DNA of 64,000 bases from contig JANTQA010000017.1 in the NCBI GenBank assembly GCA_027625915.1, positions 434,001 to 498,000 on the forward strand, read 5' to 3'. This DNA is from Anaeramoeba flamelloides (lineage: Eukaryota; Metamonada; Anaeramoebidae). Of the stretch, positions 1-10,371 are shown in pieces; positions within the stretch are counted from its first letter, which is position 1, and every line of letters starts with the position of its first letter. Position numbers and translations under genes: made by a program. A model generated the notes under the pieces. That model ran no database searches. It was not told the origin of the DNA and worked only from the letters and a program-made list of their open reading frames with translations.

Positions 1-203
1 TTTTCAACGGTTTTTTTTTTTTTTTTCTAACGGTTTGAAAACCCAAATCTTAAGGTTTTGTCTCTCTGTGCTTTTTATTTAAATAATCTATTTATGATTT
101 TTTTTTATTCTCCCAAGTTTTTTTTTATCTATTTGAGTTTCTTTTTTTTTAACTTTTACTTTCTCTTGAATTCATTTCTATAAAATTAATTTCAAAATAT
201 TCT
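1..203. other. 5' flank of the first TPR-SET gene
   Basis: AT-rich leader containing several T-runs, the longest near 11-26. It ends directly before the ATG at 204. No coding sequence or recognisable core promoter motif was seen. The T-rich stretches resemble the flanks of the other genes here, so this may include promoter or 5' UTR, but that is only inferred from position. Confidence 0.3.
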
Positions 204-3200
204 ATGAACAATAACCAATTTATTTTTTCAATGGCTTTGAACGAATATGAATTAGGGAATTATTCCCAGTCTTTAGAACTATTTAATTTGTTAATCAAAA
301 CTGATAGTAACAATTATCAAGCTTATCAAATGCGGGGGGTTATATATAAGTCACAAAATAATTTAATGAAAGCTCATGAAAATTTTAGTCAGGCCATAAA
401 ACTGAATCCAAATGACTATATTTCTTATAATAATAGAGGACTAGTTTTTAAAGAGCAAAAGAATTTTAGAAAAGCAATTGAAGATTACAAAAAGTCAATT
501 GAATTGAACCCAAGATTTTCTGATGCTTACAACAATTTAGCAAGTATTTACAGTATTCAAGAAAAATATGAAGAAGCATTCTTAATTTTTAAAGAGGCAA
601 TCGAATTTAATCCCGAAGATCAAATTTTAAAAGCTAATTTTGAAAAATGTAAACTGGAATCAGCATTGATTGTAAAGATCCCCAAATTAGAACAAGAAAA
701 TAATTTTTATGGATTCAAAACAACAAACAGTTTTCAAAATAATTGTTTTCAAAACGAAACCAGAAAAGAAGATCGAGAAAAGGAAAAAGAAAAGGAAACT
801 CTTTGGGATCAAAGTAAAATCATAACTTTAAATTTAGAAGGAGTCAAATATTTTCAAGAAGGTAATTTTTGGTGCTCATTATATTTCTTTAAGCAGTCCT
901 TATGTTATGCAAAAAAACAGTCGTCGAATGAAATTGAAATCTATAGTATTCATTATAATTTGGGATCCGTTTATCTAAATTTATTTAAATATGAAAAAGC
1001 CAAAAAACATTTCTTCAAAATATTGAATGAAAATAAAGAATTAAGTAATGAAAAAAGACGAAAAATTAAGATCAAAATAACAACCTGTGAAGAATTAGAA
1101 AAGAGCGAGGAAAATAAAAATATTCAATGTGTATATGTGCCTCAAGGAAAAATGGCCCATTTTTCATTTAACAAGAATACTGGAATTAATGGATTATTTA
1201 CAGAACAATTTTATGATTATAATATCATAGTATTTATAAATAAAGAAAGAACAAAATGCTCATTATTAAATGTAGATCATATCTTCCAGATCAAAAAGGA
1301 AATAAGTAAGGAAATAAATTGGATTGGGAGTGAATCAACAAATTATTTTATAACAAAAGATAATTATGAAGCAACGGAACTGTATTCCGAAATTGTCACA
1401 AAGTCTGGTATTAAATTTGAAGTAATCCTAACAAACGAGTATGGAACCTCTGGAGTTGGTGTAATAAATGGAAAAATACAAACATTTACCAATCCCCTTT
1501 TCTATCCACATTTACTTCACCATCCACTTTCTAAAAAAATAAAAGTTATTACCTCTGCTAATTCAGCTTGTGATATTATTACTCGAGATTATCAACCTAT
1601 GGAAAGATTTATTTATAATGATAATGTATGGACTAAACCTTCAAGTTATGAAATCAAACTAACAGAAAAAAACCAAAAGATTTACAATTGTTTACAACCT
1701 TTATCTAAAATTGAAAGTAATCAATTTCAAATAGATTCAATCCTTCAGTATCACAAAGATATGATACAACTAGAAATATTTCATGTTTTACCTTTGACAG
1801 AAAAAGATCTGGAAAGGGAATTTCGTAAGAATAAAAGAAAAATGAATTCTTTAACAAATAATAAACAATTGGTATTTCTTGAAAATCTCTATAATGTACT
1901 CATAAACTATTCATCTTCATTTAAAAATGGAACATTAGAAAATAAACATTATCTAAAATTAATGTTTATAGCTGGAAATAAGAATAAAAATCCTTATGGT
2001 TCATTAGTTACCTTTCTTAGTAATATTAAAAAGATTAATAATAAACAATTCCAAAAAAATTTTAATGATCTCAAAAGATCACTGAATAAAATAATTGAAG
2101 AATATAAAAACAATATCAATTTAAATAGAACTAGTAATAAAACTACCTTTGGAAATAAACGTAATAATAAAAACAAGAAGAAGAATATAAAAAACAATAA
2201 CAGCAACAGTAAAAAAAACAAAAACAACAACCATAACAAAAACAAAAACAGTAACAAAAACAAAAACTATAACAAAAACAAAAATAGGAAAAACAAGAAC
2301 AACAAAAATTCAAATAATAAAGAAATTCGTAATATTAACAAATCAAAAAAAGACCAAATTCAAAAGAATGGATGTAACATTGAGGATAAAAATTTTAAAA
2401 ATAATAGCTTTTCTAAAACCCACAAAATTTTCATTAATACTACAATAGATGGTATTGTCCGATATGATTTAAATTATGAAAGTAAAAATAATAAAATTTT
2501 TGGTTTGGGTGCACATTGTATTAAAAATACATTAGTTATTATTGTTTACAATCAAAACAATGATGAGAACCAAAAAATATCATTAATACATAAAGGCAAA
2601 CAATTAGATTGGGAAAATATAATTAATGAAATTAACTGGTTTAATTCAGAGAATTTGGGGTTATATCTTGTTTATAATAAAAATAATGAAAATATAAAAA
2701 CAAAAAAAATTCTTAATGATGCAATTTTAAATCTCATAAACTATAAAATTCAGATTTTTCCAATTGAAACAGAATCAATATGTATTACTAAGAATAAAAA
2801 AATATTTGAACCCAATGTTAAAAATTTCAAGAATGAACATTATATTTTTTTGATTGATCCTTTTTATCACTATAACAAATATGTGAATGAAATAAATTAT
2901 ATTATCAATAATCCTAATAAAAGAATACAAAAAAACAAAGAATTTTTTCTTCAATTTAATGAAATGAAATGGACTTTAAATCAAAAAAAAATATCAATTG
3001 ATTCACAAACAATTATTGATTATTTAAAAATAAACAACAAATCAACAATTAATGCAATTGAAAAAAAATTAAAAAATTTGATACAAACCAGTGTTAATGA
3101 AAACGACAAATTATATTTCTTTCAAGTTATCAAAAGGGATCAAAATAATCAACAAAAGATCAAAGATTTATCCCAATTAATTTTCAATTACCAGCAAAAT

Positions 3201-5165
3201 AATTTTCCAAATGAAAATTTCATTTTTTTAGAGAACCAATCTATACAGTTATTAAATTTAGTGTTTCCAATATTTTTAGGAAAACAAAATAATAATTATA
3301 TTGTTAATGCATGGAGTAATATTATCAATTTTGAGACAGACAATAAATTAATAACTTGGTTGAAAGAAAATACAAAAATAAAAAATAAACAAGAAAAATT
3401 AGAAAAAAATATAAATAAGAAATTTCCGAATTTTCAGATTAATAATTTAATATTTGAAAATATTAATATATCTTCTCAAAAATTAAATGATAATAGTAAT
3501 AATATTTTAGTATTAAGAACTTTATTTCAAGAAGGATTTATTTTTGATAATCATGATAATCGTTTTAACATAAATAAAAAGATAATGGAAGGCGAAAGTA
3601 AAATAAATACTGTAAAAGATGAACACAAAAAAATATGGTTTTCAGAAAAACCACCGTTGTTGGGAGGCCAACCAAAAAAGATAACCATTAAAGAGCTTGA
3701 GAAATTAATTGGAAATAATTTCATTTTTTCCGAAAAACCCAAATTTAATAAAAGGGTATTAAAATTAGCTCAAAATTTAATTAAAAAATTGCCAAAACCA
3801 ACTGCTCCTCTAAAAAAGCAACTAGAACTCCATCTAAAAAAGCCTAATTTGGATAATTTAATTATTTGTAAGATCAATAATAATGTAGGATATGGTGTAT
3901 TTGCCCGAAAGGATATTAAAGCAGGTACATTGATAAATTTATATAGTGGCCAACTAGTTAGAAAAACAAAGAGAATTACTGATTATTCCATGGATATTGA
4001 TACAATTACTGGATATTCTGATTTTAGTTTTGATGCAATAAACTATGGTGGGGTTTCTAGGTTTTTTCAAGATCTGCCAAATAACCTTGATCAAGAGGTG
4101 GACGATTTCTCAAAAATATTCAAGACTAATGAAAAACGACTAATAAGAAATCAATTATTTTTTTATGGGGTACATACAATTAATGAACAAAATAAAATAA
4201 TAAAAAGATTATCCAATAAAAAATTCATAAAAAAAGAATATAAGAAATTTATTCAATCGAAAAATTATTACCAATTTTCTTATTTTTTCTTTGATATTAA
4301 CCATTCTCAATCCTTATCAAAAAACCAAATTGCCTGTTCAAATCTTCTGGCAAAAACAGTAAATATGGATAATAAACCATATTTTTGTTTTGTTAGTTCA
4401 AGAAATATCAAAAAAAATGAGCAAATTGGATTTCCTTATGGTCTAGGCTATTGGTTAAGTAAAAAAAGGATACCAGAACTATTTTATACCAATGGGCAAG
4501 TTATACCAAAGTCATTATACAAATTTAAAAAGTTACCAGTAAGTGTCGATTTGCCGTCCATAAGTAAATTTAAAAAAGGGAAACTAAGCAGAATTTTATT
4601 TTATGAAAAATCAACCTACGAAATTGATCACAAAACAAAATTCCCCATACAATTCGCAAAGATCGATCATCCGGTTTCCTTTTTTCGTGTGAAAAAATGG
4701 CTCGTGAAATATAATGTACTACCAAAAAGACATGGAAAATTAGATATAAATAATTTATCGATCGTACAAACATTTAAAAATTTTTTTCCCAATTTCGTCA
4801 AAATTGAGGTTTATTATTCAAATCCTTTTATTGAAAATTCAGATTTTGATATAGTATTTAGAACCAAAAATATTAGGGATTGGGGGAAGATCAATGTTTT
4901 CTTTCGTACACATCTTCCAGAAATATGCAAATGTTTCCAATATTCATATGAAATTTTAGTAAACAAAATTATTTTTAATCAAGAACAGCTAAACATGGTG
5001 AGTTTTTTAATACATTTTGGGGGAGAGCAATTGAAAAAACAATTTTTTTCTCGAAATGGGATAAAAATTCATCTCCCTATCGAACCAAAAGAAAATGAAT
5101 TCGTAATTAAAAAGGATGGTAGGTATGGTATAATACCAATCAGTATAGCAAAAAAATATTTATAA
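204..5165 (+). CDS. TPR / NTAN1-like / SET-domain protein, copy 1 (1653 aa)
   Basis: Single-exon gene ending in TAA. Residues about 1-150 are canonical TPR repeats (AYQMRGVIY, YISYNNRGLVF, AYNNLASIY spaced by about 34), and a further TPR pair lies at about 215-300. Residues about 310-550 and 741-990 are two divergent copies of a domain whose strand order and W-containing end (ERFIYNDNVWT) resemble the N-terminal asparagine amidohydrolase NTAN1. An Asn/Lys linker separates them (about 642-716). A SET domain spans about 1214-1417: it opens with GYGVFARKDIKAG and closes with NEQIGFPYGLGYW. The usual RFINHSC segment is replaced by SRFFQDLPN, so methyltransferase activity is uncertain. The C-terminal 230 residues are shared only with the paralogue at 52.1-55.9 kb. 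TPRs suggest a scaffold role. SET and TPR calls are firm; the NTAN1-like call is inference. Confidence 0.85.
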   Translation: MNNNQFIFSMALNEYELGNYSQSLELFNLLIKTDSNNYQAYQMRGVIYKSQNNLMKAHENFSQAIKLNPNDYISYNNRGLVFKEQKNFRKAIEDYKKSIELNPRFSDAYNNLASIYSIQEKYEEAFLIFKEAIEFNPEDQILKANFEKCKLESALIVKIPKLEQENNFYGFKTTNSFQNNCFQNETRKEDREKEKEKETLWDQSKIITLNLEGVKYFQEGNFWCSLYFFKQSLCYAKKQSSNEIEIYSIHYNLGSVYLNLFKYEKAKKHFFKILNENKELSNEKRRKIKIKITTCEELEKSEENKNIQCVYVPQGKMAHFSFNKNTGINGLFTEQFYDYNIIVFINKERTKCSLLNVDHIFQIKKEISKEINWIGSESTNYFITKDNYEATELYSEIVTKSGIKFEVILTNEYGTSGVGVINGKIQTFTNPLFYPHLLHHPLSKKIKVITSANSACDIITRDYQPMERFIYNDNVWTKPSSYEIKLTEKNQKIYNCLQPLSKIESNQFQIDSILQYHKDMIQLEIFHVLPLTEKDLEREFRKNKRKMNSLTNNKQLVFLENLYNVLINYSSSFKNGTLENKHYLKLMFIAGNKNKNPYGSLVTFLSNIKKINNKQFQKNFNDLKRSLNKIIEEYKNNINLNRTSNKTTFGNKRNNKNKKKNIKNNNSNSKKNKNNNHNKNKNSNKNKNYNKNKNRKNKNNKNSNNKEIRNINKSKKDQIQKNGCNIEDKNFKNNSFSKTHKIFINTTIDGIVRYDLNYESKNNKIFGLGAHCIKNTLVIIVYNQNNDENQKISLIHKGKQLDWENIINEINWFNSENLGLYLVYNKNNENIKTKKILNDAILNLINYKIQIFPIETESICITKNKKIFEPNVKNFKNEHYIFLIDPFYHYNKYVNEINYIINNPNKRIQKNKEFFLQFNEMKWTLNQKKISIDSQTIIDYLKINNKSTINAIEKKLKNLIQTSVNENDKLYFFQVIKRDQNNQQKIKDLSQLIFNYQQNNFPNENFIFLENQSIQLLNLVFPIFLGKQNNNYIVNAWSNIINFETDNKLITWLKENTKIKNKQEKLEKNINKKFPNFQINNLIFENINISSQKLNDNSNNILVLRTLFQEGFIFDNHDNRFNINKKIMEGESKINTVKDEHKKIWFSEKPPLLGGQPKKITIKELEKLIGNNFIFSEKPKFNKRVLKLAQNLIKKLPKPTAPLKKQLELHLKKPNLDNLIICKINNNVGYGVFARKDIKAGTLINLYSGQLVRKTKRITDYSMDIDTITGYSDFSFDAINYGGVSRFFQDLPNNLDQEVDDFSKIFKTNEKRLIRNQLFFYGVHTINEQNKIIKRLSNKKFIKKEYKKFIQSKNYYQFSYFFFDINHSQSLSKNQIACSNLLAKTVNMDNKPYFCFVSSRNIKKNEQIGFPYGLGYWLSKKRIPELFYTNGQVIPKSLYKFKKLPVSVDLPSISKFKKGKLSRILFYEKSTYEIDHKTKFPIQFAKIDHPVSFFRVKKWLVKYNVLPKRHGKLDINNLSIVQTFKNFFPNFVKIEVYYSNPFIENSDFDIVFRTKNIRDWGKINVFFRTHLPEICKCFQYSYEILVNKIIFNQEQLNMVSFLIHFGGEQLKKQFFSRNGIKIHLPIEPKENEFVIKKDGRYGIIPISIAKKYL

Positions 5166-5858
5166 TATTTTTTTTTTCTTTTTTCTTTTTTTTTTAAAAG
5201 CAGTTAAAGAGTTTGAGTTTTTTGTTAATTTTGAAAAATGTTAAAAATGACATAATAGAATGGAACTTTATTATTATGTTTTCTTAGGTTTACTTTTTAT
5301 TTTAACAATTAATAGCTTTTTTGAACACAGCAGAAAACTTAGACTCTTGAAATTACTATACTGTTTTCAATGATTGTTTTAGCAGTAATAGTGAAGAAAT
5401 AGATAACTTTATATAACATTTTCAATAAAGTACAATTTTTTTATTTTTAGGAGAGATTTTTGTTGCGTTTGTTTTTTTTTCTTTTTTTTTTTTTTTTAAT
5501 TTTATAATTTGAAATTCAATTTGAAAGGTAAAATAAAAAAGAAAATTGAGTAGTAAACACTTGTTAATAATTTAATTTTTTTAGCTATGTAAATATTAAT
5601 AGTCAAAAAAAAAATCAAAATTCAATATATATCCCCTTTATGATGAAGATTATTTTCTCTTCTTTGAATAATATTTGAAAGTTAATTTATATTTTTTTTT
5701 AATGAATTTAGACTGAGTACTTTATATTTATTAGTAAGTTTTTATTGGTTTAATTCAAACGTGTTGAACAAAATTATTTTATAACAATTTTGGTTTTATT
5801 TTTTTTCAATTATTTTCAATTGTTTGGAATGATGTTTTATATTTTTTTTTGATAGAAT

Positions 5859-6048
5859 CAGTTTCACTTGAAAGTACAAATTTGGAAGGAATTTGAGGTT
5901 TAGAAACAAATCTCAAATTAATGCACAAAATTTGGAATTTTTTTTTTACAAATTCTTTTATTAGAATTTTAATTGTGTACCTTAATTTGAGATTTTTTTT
6001 TGCCTACAATTTGCTGAAAGTTTGTCTCTTAAAAGTGGAACTAACAGT
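5859..6048. mobile_element. Small palindromic TIR element, GTTCCACTTT family, copy 1
   Basis: The left end reads CAGTTTCACTTG and the right end, reverse-complemented, reads CTGTTAGTTCCACTTTT. The interior has a second palindrome, CTCAAATTAA against TTAATTTGAG. The same layout recurs at 56578-56774 and, partly, at 12834-12960. No ORF is present, so this is a non-autonomous element resembling a Tc1/mariner MITE. Ends are approximate because this copy is diverged. Confidence 0.5.
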
Positions 6049-7439
6049 ACTTATTTTATTAATGAATTTTGTTATTTTATTCTAAATTAGACAAAGTTAA
6101 TTTTTGAGGAATTCAATTAAACAGTATCATCTTTTAATTATCAAAATAAACAAAAATACCAGATATCGATTTAAAAACCTTCCGAAAACCTATTATAAGT
6201 GTCAAAAAAATTAATACATATTTTTTTTCTTCTTGATCTAATAAAAACTCATTAAAGACCGGATAGTATACCTAAGGTACAATAAATGTTGAAAAAAAAA
6301 ATATTGACATTTTAAGTAAATTTGAAATATGTTAAGTATTTTTCCTGAATTTTTAATTAATTTTACAATATTTTTTGGCTTTTTTAAGACAAAAATATGC
6401 TCAATTTTTTGAGAAAAAATGTCCTATTTGATCCTTCATGATTATGAATTTTTTTTTTTTTTTAATAAAACTTATAGAAATCAATACCCAATTATCTTAA
6501 TTTTTTTAATAAGTTTCTTTGCTCTATTAATGTATTTGTATTTAATAAAAAAGAAAGACACTTTTTATTTTTTATTTTTTATTTTTATAGGTTAACTTTT
6601 TTCTCTTAATTTCTTTTGACGAAACCACTAATATGAAAAAAATTTTTGAAAAATTTAAGTTAGATAAAACTAATCTTTTCCTTATCATTTCATCTTGTTA
6701 ATCAAGTTTATTTATAATATAATCAAAATTATAAACTTCGAATTCTTAATACTATCTTTTTTTATTGTTTTTAGTAGTACTAGGTTTTTGAAAACATCCG
6801 AGTCTAGACAAAAAGGTATTTTTTCGGTTAACAAATTCCAAATAAACTGAAGTATGAATTTTTGTTTAATTCAATTTCGAAATATTTACTTTGATAGAGA
6901 ATAATATAAAGTTTTGAATATATAAAACTCGTCTAAAAATACTCTAATAAAAAAAAAAAAATCATAACTTTTGATAAATATTCAAAGTGTCTCTAGGTTT
7001 TTTTTTTTATTTTTGAAATAAAGAAAAAATTTAAATAACTTTTTGGTTTATTTCAATAATTAAAAAAAACCTAACGGAAAAATAAAAAAAATAAATCAAT
7101 TTATAATAAATAAATAATACTTTTATAGTCAAAATAATACATTATCTTCTTAAAATATATTAATTAAACTTTAAAATTTTTGTAGTCTAAAATATGATAT
7201 TGTAACTGTTTTTTTAGAAAAATTAAATGTTGAGTTTTTAATTTTTAAATTTGAAAAAAAATATTGATAGTACCAAGAATTAGATTTTCCAATTTAAATT
7301 TTAAAATATCTTTCATAATAAATGTATTGATCAAAGATTTCTTATTAACCATCATTTTTATTATAAGTGAAGTTTACAAAGTGAAAAATTAGCAAATGTT
7401 TAAAACTTTTTTGAACAAATTTTTTAATAATCCTGAATT

Positions 7440-7790
7440 ACTTTTATAATTGTATCATCTCAGTTTGAATTTTGTTTATTGTTTTACCAGAACTCGTTCC
7501 ATCTAAAAAAATCTTAATTTCAGTACTTATCTCTAAAAGAAAAATCCATAAGGTACTAAAAAAATTATGTTTAAGTTTTTTCTTGTGGTCAAAATATTTA
7601 CTTCCAACCTTTCTTATGAATTTTGTTCCAAAGTTTATTTTTTTCAAATATCTTCAACCATTATCAGAACTTGTTAAAAATGAACTATTTTCAAAAGAAT
7701 ATAAAGTATTTGAAGGGTGCCATCTTCTATTTAAAATTCTAATTGTTTTTCTTTGCAAAATATTTAATATAGAATTTGAATCATAAAAGA
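7440..7790 (-). pseudogene. Decayed coding-like fragment, family not recognised
   Basis: The minus strand reads as about 110 codons of protein-like composition, including a P-loop-like stretch LDGTSSGKT, but without an intact frame. No splice sites or neighbouring exons were found. The plus strand also has an open stretch here (7472-7786) that looks less protein-like. It is probably a fossil of a gene or mobile element; I do not assign a family. Confidence 0.2.
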
Positions 7791-8120
7791 AAAAAAAAAG
7801 CAACTTTATGAGAAAATTCCATTTTTCAAAAATGAAAAAAAATCAAAATGATATTTCTTTTATTTTTCAAATAATTCTTCCCTTCTGATAGACTATATAT
7901 TGAAATCTACCATAATTTTTTGACAATGCCTAAAAAAATTGAAAAAATTTGATAAAAAGATTCATTCATAACTCAAACGAGGTAAATTATTTAAATATTA
8001 TTAATTTTTACAATTTCCTATCTTGAAGACAGAAGAACCATTTTTACTGATTAGATTAATTTACAGAGTGGGTTTATACAACATAAAATTAATTACAAGT
8101 ACTGTAATATTTTAAAGGTA

Positions 8121-8594
8121 CAGTGGTGTAACTAACATGTGTTTTTTATTTTAACCCATTACTAAAATTTAACTCAGGTAAGAAATATTGGCTGACTCTA
8201 GAAATAAAAGAAACAAATCAATGGGATGAAAACAGTATATAAACAAGAAATTGGGTTCTTTAAATAAATTTTATAAAAGAATTATGAAGATACTGGTAGA
8301 TTAAAATGTAATTTTTTGACAGAAATATGTGCATAATTTTATTTTTTGAATTTTTTATAGAAAATCTTTTAATCATAGTAATTATACAAATCTGATGAAA
8401 TTTTTGTAACAAAAGCATTTAATATAATTGATCCATTTCGATTAATCAAAGATCTAACTCTAAAGTCAATTTAAATCCGAACCAAGAATATATCTGAACC
8501 TTCCTATCTTCAAATACCCAAGTCTGAAAAAAAAACATGAGTTAAATTTTAGTAATGGGTTAAAGGTTGTCTGAACAGGTTATTTACACCACTG
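8121..8594. mobile_element. TIR element with TA target duplication (mariner-like MITE)
   Basis: The ends are inverted copies beginning CAGTGGTGTAA and continuing into a shared inner block TTTAACCCATTACTAAAA, so each arm is about 65-70 bp with a few differences. The element is flanked by TA on both sides (8119-8120 and 8595-8596), as for Tc1/mariner insertions. At 474 bp with no ORF it is non-autonomous. Family assignment rests on TIR start and target duplication only. Confidence 0.65.
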
Positions 8595-10371
8595 TATATT
8601 ATTTTTTAAGTACATATTATTAAATTTCAAATTTGATCAAATTTAATTTTAACTTCTTTATTTCAGAAGAGTTTCTTGATTATTAACATCGGTGTGGAAG
8701 TTTTTAAAGGTTATTCATGATTTATGAAGACAAATCAAAATGATTATTGTGTGGTTAGTAGTATTATATTACTTAAGTTGTAGAAAATCCAAAATGTTGA
8801 AAAGATCAATACTAAATATATAAAAATTCTGTTCACAACCCAATTTTAACCACAAAAGTTGTGTGAAAATTTTTTACCCCTTAAAAGGAGTGATAAAAAT
8901 CTAAATATGCATCTGAATTATTTTTTTTTTTCAAAAGCCTGGAAAAAATTCTCCAAAATACTAACCAAAATTTGTTAACTTGTCATCGAAATAACATACG
9001 CTAACATATCTTAACATATATTAACCTCCCCGAAAATGGGGTTTTAAAAAACCTACAGTCAATATATTTCAGTAGAATAAACTCTTTTGAAAAAATTGTG
9101 AATATGAAAATTGTGAAAAGTATTCATTTTCCCTTTTACAAATTTCGCTTTTAAAACTTGAAAGTTTTTTGTTTTATTACTAATCCTGAAATGTTAAATT
9201 CAACTAATTTGATTAACAAATATATTTGTATATCATATTTTTTTTATTTACCAAAAATACAATAAATTTTCTCAAGGTATCTTTGTTTCTGTTTAAAAAT
9301 ACTCCTTTTAAACAACTTTATTTTAAAAGCCATAATTTTTATTTACTGGTTTTTGAATTATAAACGGACAAATATTTCAATTTCCTTTATAATAGATTTC
9401 CGATCTAAGTGAGTTTATAAAAAGAAATAGGTTTATCTCTTGGGGATCTATTTGAAAATGGAAAATGAAAATGAAACTTTTTCTCTTTTATCATATGAGT
9501 CTCGTATTGTTCCTTTCCAATTTACACATCAAAATATTTATTAAAGTCCAATCATTTGAGAAATTGTTGGTAAAAAACCTCCATTGCTTTCACAAATTCT
9601 ATTAGAATTGAAATTATTTGCCAAATTTAATTTATCTTTGTTTTTTAGGTTTTGAAATAAAATTTTAATGATTCATTTTTTATCATGTAACTATAAAAAA
9701 TATGATACTCAATCCTTCAACAAACCGATACCAAACACCAACAACTTGAACCTAATTGTTAATTGATAAAAGATAGTTAACATTTAATTCTTTTTCAAAA
9801 AAACGAAAAATTAATAATTTCCATTTTAGATTTCAAGATCGGATAGATTCTGTTTTTTTTTTAGAATGAGAATTTGCAACTTATTTCTTGACTAAATTTC
9901 GTTTACAAACAATACACCTTTCCCAAAATTTAATCCACTTAAAATTTTTTTCAAAATTGTTGGTAAAATTTTCAATCAAAAAAAGAATTATTATTCGTTA
10001 TTTTCATCAAAAATTTTAGTTTTCATAATGTTAATCCCAGACTCTATCTGATTTTTTATTTAAGCTTTTCGTTTCAAATTTTAACTCGTACAAGAGAACC
10101 AAAAAGTTCTTTTGTTCAGCGTTTATCGAAATTAAAGAAATTTCGAAAAAAAAATTCGATTGAACAAGAAAATAATTCTTGTTGTTTTTGAAAATGTAAT
10201 TCTAAAAGGGACTTTAACAGAGAGGAAATGTGAACAAAAACCGATTCCAAGAGAAGTTTTTTGTTTGGAAATGGAAATGGTTATTGTTTAATTCCAAAAA
10301 TTCAATTTTGGAATTTTTTTGGTTACTCAACTAATCAGTTCATTTTTTCTTATTAAAACAAAAAAAAAAAG

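Larger units (their letters stand above)
5166..10371. other. Gene-free interval with inverted-repeat elements
   Basis: About 5.2 kb with no gene that I can support. It holds a small palindromic element at 5859-6048, a TA-flanked TIR element at 8121-8594 and a coding-like scrap at 7440-7790, all listed separately. The remainder is AT-rich with many A/T homopolymers. The promoter of the membrane-protein gene starting at 10372 presumably lies at the right end. Confidence 0.5.
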
